Source: DATFDN01 sp963818725
GTDB lineage: Bacteria; Pseudomonadota; Alphaproteobacteria; Acetobacterales; Acetobacteraceae
Length of the DNA stretch: 64,000 bases
Direction: 5' to 3'
NCBI GenBank assembly: GCA_963818725.1
Contig: CAWFTU010000002.1
Location: forward strand, 496,001-560,000
In this document: in pieces, positions 40,947-49,803 of the stretch
How the letters are laid out: every line of letters begins with the position of its first letter
How positions within the stretch are numbered: position 1 is the first letter of the stretch
Made by a program: the position numbers and the translations under genes
Notes under the pieces: model-generated
Database searches by the model: none
What the model saw: only the letters and a program-made list of their open reading frames with translations
What the model was told of the DNA's origin: nothing

Positions 40947-42263
40947 TTACTTCCCGATGCAAAGTGAGCTGAACAACGCGTCCAGTATGTCTTCGACCCC
41001 TACCGTACCTGTCACCCGGCAAAAGGCGCGCAGCGCAAGGCGGAGATCCTCTGCTTGCAGCTCAGGGAGCGATGCGCGCAGCGCCGCGCGCAGACGGGTC
41101 TCCGCCTCGGCCAATGCCGCGCGGTGTCGCTGGCGCGTGAGCGGCGGCGGGCCGGCGCTGGCAGTGAGATCGACAGCTGCCGCTTCAAGACGCGCGCGCA
41201 ATACCGGCATGCCCGCGCCCGTCAGGGCGCTCACCCCGATGGCATCGTCCGGAACCGTCCCGCCAAGATCGATCTTGTTCACCACCCGCAGACTACGTCC
41301 GGCTTGATGGACACGTGGCTCCGGATACGCCTCCACAGCGATAACGAGGTCCGCCGCCTCCGCACGCGCTTGGGCCCTTCGCACGCCTTCTGCCTCCACC
41401 AGGTCCGCCACCTCTCGAAGCCCCGCCGTATCGACCAGGGTCGTCGGCACCCCGGCCAGGACCAACCGCGCCTCCAAGGCGTCCCGCGTGGTGCCCGGCT
41501 GATCCGAGACGATCGCGACATCACGGCCCGCCAACGCGTTGATTAGGGAGGACTTCCCGACATTCGGCGGGCCGATCACCGCGAATACCAATCCCTCGCG
41601 CACCCGCTCGCCCCGGCGGTCATCGGCGAGATGCGCGCCGATCTCCGCCACCAACTCGGCAATGCCCTCGGCCAGCAAGGTCTCTGTCTCAGGCGGAAGA
41701 TCCTCGTCGGGAAAGTCGATCAGGGCTTCCTGATGCGCCATCAACCGAAGCAACCGGTCCGCCCACCCCTTGTAGATCGATCCCAGCTCGCCGCCGAGCT
41801 GGCGCAGTGCCTGCTCGCGTTGTGCAGAGCTCTCGGCAGCCACCAAATCGGCAACAGCTTCCGCCTCGAGCAGGTCGAGACGGCCGTTGAGGAAGGCACG
41901 TCGCGTGAACTCTCCAGCCTCAGCTGGACGCGCGCCGAGTTCCACGAGCGCGGAGGCGACCCCCTCCAGCACCGCCGTCCCGCCGTGCAGGTGCAGTTCG
42001 GCGGAGTCCTCGCCCGTATAGCTGCCCGGCCCCGGTAGCCAGAGCACGACCGCCCTGTCCAGCTCTGCCCCGGTCGCATCCCGCAAGCGGCGCAGCGACG
42101 CGCGCCGGGGTATCGGGAGTGTGCGGCACAGGCGCAGTATCAGGCTGCGGGACGCAGGCCCGCTGATCCGCAGCACGGCGATCGCTGATCGTCCGCTGCC
42201 GCTGGCAAGAGCAAAGATCGTCTCGCCTTGGTCAGGCAATGCGCAGGATGAACCCTTAGCCAT
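40947..42263 (-). CDS. mnmE: tRNA modification GTPase MnmE (TrmE)
   Basis: MnmE is the GTPase partner of MnmG. The N-terminal folate-binding domain starts ETIFALASGSGRSAIAVLRI with GPGSYTGEDSAELHLHGGTA. The inserted G domain has G1 GPPNVGKSSLINALAGRD, the potassium loop region IVSDQPGTTRDALEARL and LVDTAGLREVADLVE. The C-terminus ends DILDALFSSLCIGK with the essential Cys. It is 438 residues and intact. It lies 94 bases from the edge of the IS630 block; the short stretch between them (40853-40946) has no recognised gene. Confidence 0.93.
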   Translation of the reverse strand: MAKGSSCALPDQGETIFALASGSGRSAIAVLRISGPASRSLILRLCRTLPIPRRASLRRLRDATGAELDRAVVLWLPGPGSYTGEDSAELHLHGGTAVLEGVASALVELGARPAEAGEFTRRAFLNGRLDLLEAEAVADLVAAESSAQREQALRQLGGELGSIYKGWADRLLRLMAHQEALIDFPDEDLPPETETLLAEGIAELVAEIGAHLADDRRGERVREGLVFAVIGPPNVGKSSLINALAGRDVAIVSDQPGTTRDALEARLVLAGVPTTLVDTAGLREVADLVEAEGVRRAQARAEAADLVIAVEAYPEPRVHQAGRSLRVVNKIDLGGTVPDDAIGVSALTGAGMPVLRARLEAAAVDLTASAGPPPLTRQRHRAALAEAETRLRAALRASLPELQAEDLRLALRAFCRVTGTVGVEDILDALFSSLCIGK

Positions 42264-42457
42264 TGGCTGCTCTGCCGCGCCTCGGACGGAGCACGCGGCC
42301 TGAGAATACGCCGCTTCCCTTGGGCAAGGAATATGTCTGTGTACCGATCAGCTCGCGGCCCTGCTCAGGCGCCGGAGAGAGATCCCTTGCGGCTGCTTCC
42401 CTCGGCGGCCTATGAGCGTTCAACGGGAGCTGCCGTGGGACATTGCATCACAAACTT

Positions 42458-44227
42458 TTAGCTCAGCCCCAGCACGGCCGCGAACACCGCCAAGCCGGCG
42501 GTGATCCAGGCCACATAGTCACCGATGATCCCGCTGTGCAGACGGACGACCGCGCCGAACAAGGGCGCGCTCAGCCGGTCGATTCCGCTCGCCAGCCACA
42601 TAGGAAACCGATCTCGCCACAAATCATAGGCGGCGAGCCCAACCGTCAGGCTCAATGAGGTCCACGGCAAGAAAGGATGAGGTGGCTTCAAAAACGGCAC
42701 GGACAGGGCGTCTAGTCCGGCCGTCGCCAAGAAGCCGTGCGCACCAGCGCGCGCGAGGGCACGCACCCCGCTGCTCCAGACAAGAGCTGCGCCGAGCAGG
42801 ACGAGCGCTGGGGACAGCATCAGCCAGAGCGGGCGGTTTTGCGGCTCCCGCTCGTTCTCATGCGGGGCCTCCTCTTCGAGTCCCGGACGGGAGCCAAGCC
42901 CAGCGAAAACCCGGCCTGTTACTCTCAGGACGGCCGCTCCCGTCAGTCCAGTGCCCAGCACCAGCGGCGCCGCCGACCAGGAAGCTCCCGCCGCCGTTGC
43001 CGCGCCATCAATCAGGTCCGCGCCCTGGTCCATGACGCCGACCGGCAATCTGCCCAAAAGGAGGCCGCCCAGCCCACACGCCACACCCGCTGGCCATAAG
43101 TTCCTGCCCTTGCCCCGCAGTACGATGGCGTCAACGCTTCCCAGCCGCGCAAGAAGAATGCCGGCGATCATGAACAACGCCGCCTTCACCATTCCATGCC
43201 CAACCAGGTACGCTGGAAATCCCGCGATCCCGGCCGGCGTCATCAACGCAAGAGCCATCAGCAGCACGCCCATATGCGAGACGGTCGAGAATGCGAGCAG
43301 CCGTTTGATATGCCGCTGCTCCAGCGCCGCAAGCCCACCCAGGAGCGTTGTCACCGCCCCTAGCGACAGCAACAGGCCATGCACCAAATGCTGCACCGCA
43401 GGGGCAGGGAGGAACACGGTCCAAACCAGTCGCATCAAGCCGAACAGGCCGAGCGGAACCATAATGCCTGAAAAGAGCACCGAAAGAGGGCTTGGCGCGA
43501 CGGCGTGGGCGTCGCCTAGCCAGAAGTGCAATGGCACCATCGCGCCCTTGATGAGGAGCGCCGCCGCAATCATGCAGAACGAGGCCGCCACCACAGGGGA
43601 GTCGGGGGCGCCTCGGACAAAGGCTTCGAGGGCACCGAAATCGAGCGCTCCTGCTGGAGCATAGATCAGACCAATGCCGCCCAGAATGAGAAAACTGCCG
43701 ATGCCGTTCGTCACGGTGACAGTGAGCGCGCCCTCCAGCGCCGATTCGTTCAGGGCGTAGGCGGTCAGGGCGAACGCGGTGACGCTCATGGCCTCGAACG
43801 ACACGAACATGTTGAAGACGTCGTGGGTGAGAATGAAGCCGATCATGGCCGCCATGAAGACCAGCATCATGGCATGGAACTGCGTGCCGACCTCGGCGAA
43901 AAAGCCCCACGAGAACACGAGTGTCAGTGCGGTCAACCCTGCCGTGAACAGCGCAAGGAGCGCGCCTGCTTGCCCAATGACGAAGGCGATCCCAATTACG
44001 TGCCCTTGCTGCGGCGACCAGCCACCGAACTAGTACGTGATCGGACCGGTAGCGGCCGCGCGCAGCAAGAGCGCGCTCGTGGCGGTGGCGAACAAGGCGG
44101 TGAGCAGGGCCACCACGTCGGGCACGCGCCCCGGCAGCAGCCGGTTGCATAACAGGAGCACGCCGGCAACTGCCAGAGGTACGGCCACCGGCAGCGGCGG
44201 TAGCGCCGCGGCGAGAAAGCCGCTCAT
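42458..44227 (-). pseudogene. mnhD: Mrp/Mnh cation antiporter subunit D, interrupted by an amber codon
   Basis: A NuoM/NuoN-like proton-translocating membrane protein of about 589 codons. ATG 44227 overlaps the mnhC stop. After PITY at codon 65, TAG (44032-44030) interrupts, followed in the same frame by FGGWSPQQGHVIGIAFVIGQ. Homologues commonly read YWFGGW here, so TGG to TAG is the likely change. The remaining frame is open to the end: THDVFNMFVSFEAMSVTAFA, IKGAMVPLHFWLGDAHAVAP and LLAFSTVSHMGVLLMALAL. It could restart at ATG 43936 but would lack the first two helices. A nonsense mutation or a base-call error would both explain it. Confidence 0.8.
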
Positions 44228-44580
44228 CGCCGCAGGGGCCGCAAGACGTCGGGATCAAGCGTACCCCGCTTGCGATGCAGCCTGAGAGCCAAAGCCAGGA
44301 GCAGCGCCGTAGCGACAGCGCCCACCACAATGTCGGTCAGCACCAGGGCCTGGACCACTGGATCGACGGCCGGCGTACCCGGATTGTGGTCAAAGAAGAT
44401 CGGCGCCCCCGCGCCCCACCGAAATCCCGCCGCCAAGAGCAGGACATAGGTGGACGACTGCACCACGGACATGCACCCGATCAGGTGGACGTAGTGCCGG
44501 CTGGTGACAACGCCGTACATGCCCATGGCGAACAGCCACGCCGTCACGGCCCAGGGTAGCGCGTTGACGAGGCCGCTCAT
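44224..44580 (-). CDS. mnhC: Mrp/Mnh antiporter subunit C (NuoK-like)
   Basis: A 118-residue, three-helix membrane protein related to NuoK: AWLFAMGMYGVVTSRHYVHL, IGCMSVVQSSTYVLLLAAG and DPVVQALVLTDIVVGAVATA with a basic C-terminus. Start and stop overlap mnhB and mnhD by ATGA, so the operon is tightly coupled. Confidence 0.9.
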   Translation of the reverse strand: MSGLVNALPWAVTAWLFAMGMYGVVTSRHYVHLIGCMSVVQSSTYVLLLAAGFRWGAGAPIFFDHNPGTPAVDPVVQALVLTDIVVGAVATALLLALALRLHRKRGTLDPDVLRPLRR

Positions 44581-45345
44581 GCATCTTCCTCTTCTGTTTC
44601 CTCGACGGCGCGGGTCTCCTTCAAAAAATCGACAAAGAGGACGCTAAATCCCCCGGCGACGGCGAGCGCCACCGCGCCGTTGAGGATCGGAATCATTCCG
44701 CCTGAGAGCAATGCCCGAAGCTGTCCAGGCGGCAGCACATTCTCCAGATAATGAGCGCCGACAATCATGGGCACGAGGCCCGCGACGGCATAGATGGCCG
44801 CTCCACCCCCCCTCCAGCGCGTCCAACAAGCCAGTACGCATCAGAACGCGCCAGCTTCGGTAGCCTTCGCAGAGGAACAACAGCAGCAATCCGGAGGCGA
44901 CGACGACCCCGCCCTGGAAACCGCCCCCAGGCGTGAGCTGGGCGTGCAGCACGACATAGAGACCGAAGACCATGGTCAGCGGCCCGAATAGCCGCCCTGC
45001 TAAGACCAACGCGTCGCTGCGCTCTGAGATTGGGCGGCCGTGTGCCGTCGCGGGCCGGTCGGCGGGCGTGTCCTCTCGGCGGCTGCGCAGCAGGACGGCC
45101 GTCCCAGTCACGGCAGCGAACAGCATCATCTCCTCGCCCAGCGTATCGAAGCTTCGATAGTCGAAGTTCACCGCCATCACCACGTTCGTGACGTGCCGCT
45201 GAATCGGGGCCAGGTGGTTGATGAGTTCCCCATAAGGCAAGGGATGCGCGCCAAAGGTCGGCATGGCCGCTACCACGAACGGCAGCGCCCCCGCGATCCC
45301 GCCCATCGAGACCAGGAACAGCAGCAAGCGGATCGGCCGCGGCAC
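44577..45345 (-). pseudogene. mnhB: Mrp/Mnh antiporter subunit B, frameshifted at a G7 run
   Basis: The N-terminal part from GTG 45345 reads RPIRLLLFLVSMGGIAGALP, VNFDYRSFDTLGEEMMLFAA (the MbhE/MnhB junction motif) and YVVLHAQLTPGGGFQGGVVV, a hallmark of MnhB. At seven C on the plus strand (44806-44812) the frame breaks after LLDALEG. The other frame carries the ending AAIYAVAGLVPMIVGAHYLE and GGMIPILNGAVALAVAGGFS. One base would rejoin about 256 residues. A homopolymer sequencing error is likely. Confidence 0.8.
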
Positions 45346-45348
45346 GGG

Positions 45349-45594
45349 TCAATCAGGCTTTCGATCGGTGCGGATCGCGGCCAGGACTACGAGGAACAGC
45401 AGCGGGATAGCCGCGGTGCCGACGGCAAGTTCGGAGTAGGCGACGTCGGGCGCTTGCAGCGCCAGGAACAACAGGGCCAGCACCAACCCATTCGCCGCGA
45501 TCGCGAGCGCCTGACGCGTGGGATCGCGGGTCAGCACGACTCCGGCCCCCGTCATGGCGCTCAGCAGGAGCAGCACGAACAGCAGGACGGTCAC
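45349..45594 (-). CDS. MbhD/DUF4040-domain Mrp subunit
   Basis: An 81-residue, three-helix protein: VLLFVLLLLSAMTGAGVVLT, RQALAIAANGLVLALLFLAL and LQAPDVAYSELAVGTAAIPL. The PDVA-ELAVG pattern is the MbhD module that in classical Mrp systems is fused within MrpA. Here it is a separate gene overlapping mnhG by ATGA. The GTG start of mnhB lies 3 bases beyond its stop codon. Confidence 0.85.
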   Translation of the reverse strand: MTVLLFVLLLLSAMTGAGVVLTRDPTRQALAIAANGLVLALLFLALQAPDVAYSELAVGTAAIPLLFLVVLAAIRTDRKPD

Positions 45595-45872
45595 GGTTCG
45601 GCACCGTGTTGGTCACGCCAGGTCAGCGCGCGCCCAATCGCGTGCGACATGGCTGCTCCGGACAGCAGCAGGCATGCCAGCAAGAGGACGACCTTGGCGA
45701 CAGACGGGAAGCCACCCTGGCTCGCGAACGCCGCAGCCAGCACGGCGGGTCCAGCGGTGCTGGCCGCGAATGTCGCGCAATGCAGCCGGTCCAGCGGCCC
45801 ACGAAGCCGAGTGAAGCCGATGCACGCGAGCCAGACCGAGAGGGTTGCCGCCGCGAGCAGCAGGTCCGTCAA
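45591..45872 (-). CDS. mnhG: Mrp/Mnh antiporter subunit G
   Basis: A 93-residue small membrane protein with the MnhG pattern TLSVWLACIGFTRLRGPLDR then LHCATFAASTAGPAVLAAAF and KVVLLLACLLLSGAAMSHAI. I choose TTG 45872, five bases after the mnhF stop; no ATG or GTG precedes the first helix. The end overlaps the MbhD-like gene by four bases. Confidence 0.82.
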   Translation of the reverse strand: MTDLLLAAATLSVWLACIGFTRLRGPLDRLHCATFAASTAGPAVLAAAFASQGGFPSVAKVVLLLACLLLSGAAMSHAIGRALTWRDQHGAEP

Positions 45873-45877
45873 GACGC

Positions 45878-46141
45878 TCAGAGCCAGAACTCCAGAAACA
45901 CCGCGAACACGAGTGTGCCGGGCAACGATAAGAGGCCGAGCGTAAGCGCGAGGTCGAGAAACGACGGCTGGCCGAAGGCGAAGCTCAGTTCCACCAAGAC
46001 CCAACATACGATAACCGAGACCATCTGCACGGCCGCAAGCCGATGGCCGACCCCACCGCGCAGCGCGGCAAAGATTGGCATAACGAGACCAAGAATCGTG
46101 CCAATAACTGCGGCAAGCCAGGGCGGGCTTAAACCGGCCAA
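45878..46141 (-). CDS. mnhF: Mrp/Mnh antiporter subunit F
   Basis: An 87-residue, three-helix protein: PWLAAVIGTILGLVMPIFAA, HRLAAVQMVSVIVCWVLVEL and LALTLGLLSLPGTLVFAVFL. TTG 46141 is taken as start because it overlaps the end of mnhE and no later ATG precedes the first helix. The family assignment rests on position between E and G, size and hydrophobic pattern. Confidence 0.75.
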   Translation of the reverse strand: MAGLSPPWLAAVIGTILGLVMPIFAALRGGVGHRLAAVQMVSVIVCWVLVELSFAFGQPSFLDLALTLGLLSLPGTLVFAVFLEFWL

Positions 46142-46587
46142 AGACGATCCTCCCGAGGGGGTGTGGAGACCAAGCGATGCACCATCAATGCTCCGTCCTT
46201 GGCTGCGATCCGGGTCGCAAAGCCATTCGGCGCCACGGACGCCGCCAAGATCACCCCTCCCCTTCGCCCCGCCTCCATACGTCCGCCAACGATGAATTCC
46301 TGACGCTGGACGAAGCCCTGGACCGGCTGTCCCATGCTGGCGCGAACCAGAGCGCCTCCGATGACCATCACGTCGCGCGCTAAGGAAGCGAAAACGCGGA
46401 TACCCAGCCGGCCCCAGGGCGCGTCGAGCCGCACAGGACGCCTCCCTGCCCGGTGCAGATAAACCTGCAATGCGGCCCCGGCTGTAGCCGTCAGGGCACC
46501 GGCGCATAGTTCAGCCCCCGTCACCCGCCCGGTGAACAGCAAGTAGAGCGCGAACAGCGTCGTCCAGGTCGAAAGCGTGAGCAACAT
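46129..46587 (-). CDS. mnhE: Mrp/Mnh antiporter subunit E
   Basis: A 152-residue protein with an N-terminal hydrophobic part (LTLSTWTTLFALYLLFTGRV, ELCAGALTATAGAALQVYL) and a cytoplasmic C-terminus containing GGVILAASVAPNGFATRIAA and ALMVHRLVSTPP, the typical MnhE ending. ATG 46587 is the first gene of the operon. The large NuoL-like MnhA subunit is absent on either side. Confidence 0.85.
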   Translation of the reverse strand: MLLTLSTWTTLFALYLLFTGRVTGAELCAGALTATAGAALQVYLHRAGRRPVRLDAPWGRLGIRVFASLARDVMVIGGALVRASMGQPVQGFVQRQEFIVGGRMEAGRRGGVILAASVAPNGFATRIAAKDGALMVHRLVSTPPREDRLWPV

Positions 46588-46657
46588 GGCGCACTCGTTA
46601 CTTGGTCTGCAACGACGTCCCTCTGCTCGGGTTCGGATCACGCGCCCGCGAGCGCGC

Positions 46658-49600
46658 CTAGCGTCCGAACAGTCCCCTCAGGAATCCGAAAATTCCCCTC
46701 AGGAAACCGGGGGTTAACGCACTGAGGGGATTAACTCGCACGACTGGATCGGTGAGCGAACCGTGTACCACGTAGCTGGCAGCGATCACGCCTCCGCCCC
46801 TCTCGGGGCTGAGAAGGCGACCGATCAGCGGAATACGGCCAAGGGCCGTGTTCAGCATATATGCTGGAACGATTGTTCCCTCCAGCGCGAGTCGCTCGTT
46901 GCCGAAACCGATGCGGCCCTTTGTGGTCACACCAAGCGATGCGTTGAATGCGCGGGCATCGTCAAGCGTCAGTACCTCGTTCGCGTAAAGGAAAGGAGCC
47001 GTGAGATTGTTGAATGTCATCCCCGGACCTTGAACCGCCTGGACCAATCCATACAGCGTCACCGCCTGGAGTACCCTGGCCAGCACCGGAGCCCCTCGGA
47101 TCCTGAAATTGTCGAGCGTCGCCACGCCAGACAGCGGGTGGTCGGCACGATGATCCATGTAGCGGCCTGAAAGTATCAACCGGCCGCCCTCAATACTTTC
47201 GAGCAAGCCCAAGTCGTGCAGCAAGGCTCCGCCATCCATCGCCGTAATCGCGACCAGCCGGCCGGAGCGGCCGGGCGTTATGGAAGCTGTGACCGGGCGC
47301 CCTGGCCCGGTCGACGCCGACAATCGCGCGGCCTGCAGCATGTCCGCCGAGACCTCTGCCTGGAGCCTCAAATCTCTGGCGAGCCGCCCGCGAGCGAGCG
47401 CGACCTGGTCGAATCGGGCGTCGAGACGCCAATCTGTTCCGCTCCCGCTTTTTGCCCCGCCGCCCAAGGCGCCCCCGCTGGCCGGCTTGTCCGGCGGCGG
47501 CGCGAACCGGCCCGATACGTCGAGACGCGGCCCAAACAGGCTCGCCTCGATTCTGCGCGCGTCACCGCTGATGCGCGCCGTCCCGCGCGCAGCCGTCCCT
47601 CCCAGGATCAACTGGTCGATTGTGAGAGCGACACCGCCGCCCGCGCCCAGCGCTGCGCGCGCCCGCGCCCGAAGCCCGATGCCGTCCGCTTCGATCAGAT
47701 CGATTTTGCGCAACCGGCTGGCGCGATCCAGGATCAGCCGCGCGCGCGCGGTCGCCGGGTGGCCAGGGAGCTTGCGCCAGCCAAGTGGGGCGACACGCAG
47801 TTCCGCGTCCCGGAGCCCGACGCGAATGTCGATATCGGAGATCCCGTTGCGCCGCTGTGCATAGACTGCATCCAAATCGGCTGGGCCGGCGAGCACCCCG
47901 CCGACATCAAATCCAGCTTCCGCCAAGGCGCGCGCTTCGGCGCGGCCGGTCACGGTGATGCGCTGCTGCACTTGCGCCGGCGGTCCAGGCGTGAAATCAA
48001 AAGTTCCGGCGATGTGCGCCGGAATCGCCGCGATGAGGGCTGTTCCAGCGAGCTTCAGCCCATCTCCGGTCGCGGCCAGCGCGAAATCGCCACCGTCCAG
48101 TTCCCGGCCGGCGATCACGTCCGCAAGATGCACGTCCGCAAGACGCGCGGCTGCATCAATCGACACCTGGTCCATGTTGACATACGCACTAAGCGGCAGG
48201 GAGACGGAGACCCTGGCGGCAACCTGTCCACGCAGCTGCTTCAGCGGAACTGGATGCTTGGAAAGCAAACCAAGCCTCGGATGGCTGAGCAGGGCGAGCG
48301 CGTTTGGAACGCTTCCGGCTGCATTGACGTGAATCTCGGCCGTCTGCTCGGCCTGGGAAAGGCCGGTTATAAGCACGCTCCCGCCGTTAAGGGACAGCTC
48401 CCCGGCACGGCCCTGCCCCAGGGCTTGCCGCCCCGTTCCCAAATCCACGCGCACCGTGTCCACATCGACGATTTGCAATGATGCCGTGCCGTGGTCCACC
48501 GGCGGGATAGGACGCAACCAATGCACGGTGAGATCGCTCCCCGCCAAACGCCCGCTTACGCTGGTCAAATGAAGGTCCGACAGGGCGGACACACGCGCGG
48601 GCGCCGCAAATCCGACGACGACGTGCGCCTCATGCGCCATGCCGGCCGTGACATTCTCTAGGATCCACTTCCGCGCCCCGCGGGACAGATCAGCCGGCCA
48701 AAAGCCGGCGAAATCATCCAGCGCCAGGCGGTCGAGATCGAGCGTGACCTGACCGGATACATTCTCGGAGCCGAGCCGCGCCTCGCCCTGCACCGCCAGA
48801 TGGGTGACTGGCCGCTCCGGACGCGGACGCAGGTCGAGACTCAAATCGGCACGCGCCGCCTCTCCCTCCTTCCAGGAACCAGCGAGATGCCCTCCCGACA
48901 GCGGCACGGGCGCATCGCTTATTCGAAGACCGCCAGGCTCTGCCCGTAGGTCGAAGCGCAGGGCTGTCGGTGACAGAGAGGCGCCCAGGTTCGCCTCCGC
49001 TTCCCCTGTGATGAGCGCGTCCAGCCGCGCGGCGCCCTCGCTGGTCGCCGGCCACAGAGCGGCAAGCGTGGCCGGTCGCACCGGCTGCAACGCGACATGC
49101 AGCCCCACTGTCCCTGAGGGAGCCTGCACCCCGTGCAGCGACACCGTGGCCGGCGTGCCGGCGAGGGCGACGGTGATCGAGGTTTTGGCGTCCGCGCCGC
49201 CGTCGCCTTGGTGCGTGAGCTCCGCGTCCAGCCGGGTCACGTCCCAGCTCTGCCCCGGCGCCGAAATCCGGGCGTTGCGCACGATCACGCGCTGGCCGAG
49301 TTGCCGAAGCGTCTCCCGCCAATCATGTCCGCCAACCGTGGCTTGTCTGGCATGAAGGGCGTCGAGCTTCAGCGTGATTTGAGGATCGACAATCGCAATC
49401 GAGCGCGGATGGAGCTGGCCCCGGAGCAGCGGTGCCAGGTTCAGCACGAGCTGCACGCGCGGGGCCTCAAGGCGCACACCGCGCGTTGGATCGCTCACCG
49501 CGACGTTCGTGAGGCGTATGTCGATGGGTGCGCCCAGGCCGGAGCGGAACCCCTCCCAGGCCAGGGTGGCCGTGCCGATGCGAAGATGGGCCGGCGCCGC

Positions 49601-49786
49601 CGCCTCCGAAGCAGCCGCCTGCAAGCGGGCCGCGAGCCAGGGCATCTCGATCGGGTGCTCAGCCAATCGCCAGGCGAGAACGGCGAAACCGCTTGCGGCG
49701 ACGACGACAATCCCGAGCCCGAGCGCGAGCAGCACGCGCAGGACCGCCCAGAGCCCGCGCGCCGCTTGACCGCTAAGCCGCCTCAC
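46658..49786 (-). CDS. YhdP/AsmA-family envelope protein (DUF3971)
   Basis: A 1,042-residue protein with one N-terminal membrane helix (RVLLALGLGIVVVAASGFAV) and a long periplasmic beta-rich body. Landmarks are RLEAPRVQLVLNLAPLLRGQ, LHPRSIAIVDPQITLKLDAL, RGARKWILENVTAGMAHEAH (the DUF3971 region) and a C-terminal AsmA-like part with NNLTAPFLYANEVLTLDDAR, LGVTTKGRIGFGNERLALEG and RIPLIGRLLSP. AsmA-like proteins such as YhdP act as inter-membrane lipid conduits in Gram-negative bacteria. The GTG start 49786 is only 17 bases from the divergent glnE start. Confidence 0.85.
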   Translation of the reverse strand: MRRLSGQAARGLWAVLRVLLALGLGIVVVAASGFAVLAWRLAEHPIEMPWLAARLQAAASEAAAPAHLRIGTATLAWEGFRSGLGAPIDIRLTNVAVSDPTRGVRLEAPRVQLVLNLAPLLRGQLHPRSIAIVDPQITLKLDALHARQATVGGHDWRETLRQLGQRVIVRNARISAPGQSWDVTRLDAELTHQGDGGADAKTSITVALAGTPATVSLHGVQAPSGTVGLHVALQPVRPATLAALWPATSEGAARLDALITGEAEANLGASLSPTALRFDLRAEPGGLRISDAPVPLSGGHLAGSWKEGEAARADLSLDLRPRPERPVTHLAVQGEARLGSENVSGQVTLDLDRLALDDFAGFWPADLSRGARKWILENVTAGMAHEAHVVVGFAAPARVSALSDLHLTSVSGRLAGSDLTVHWLRPIPPVDHGTASLQIVDVDTVRVDLGTGRQALGQGRAGELSLNGGSVLITGLSQAEQTAEIHVNAAGSVPNALALLSHPRLGLLSKHPVPLKQLRGQVAARVSVSLPLSAYVNMDQVSIDAAARLADVHLADVIAGRELDGGDFALAATGDGLKLAGTALIAAIPAHIAGTFDFTPGPPAQVQQRITVTGRAEARALAEAGFDVGGVLAGPADLDAVYAQRRNGISDIDIRVGLRDAELRVAPLGWRKLPGHPATARARLILDRASRLRKIDLIEADGIGLRARARAALGAGGGVALTIDQLILGGTAARGTARISGDARRIEASLFGPRLDVSGRFAPPPDKPASGGALGGGAKSGSGTDWRLDARFDQVALARGRLARDLRLQAEVSADMLQAARLSASTGPGRPVTASITPGRSGRLVAITAMDGGALLHDLGLLESIEGGRLILSGRYMDHRADHPLSGVATLDNFRIRGAPVLARVLQAVTLYGLVQAVQGPGMTFNNLTAPFLYANEVLTLDDARAFNASLGVTTKGRIGFGNERLALEGTIVPAYMLNTALGRIPLIGRLLSPERGGGVIAASYVVHGSLTDPVVRVNPLSALTPGFLRGIFGFLRGLFGR

Positions 49787-49803
49787 GGCCAGCCTGCGCT
49801 CGA

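Noticed and set aside
42264..42457. Possible RNA gene between mnmE and mnhD
   Set aside because: No cloverleaf, conserved RNA core or terminator was recognised.
47216..48481. Plus-strand frame of about 420 codons opposite the YhdP-like gene
   Set aside because: It lies wholly inside a 1,042-residue gene with a consistent family pattern; the composition is that of a shadow frame.
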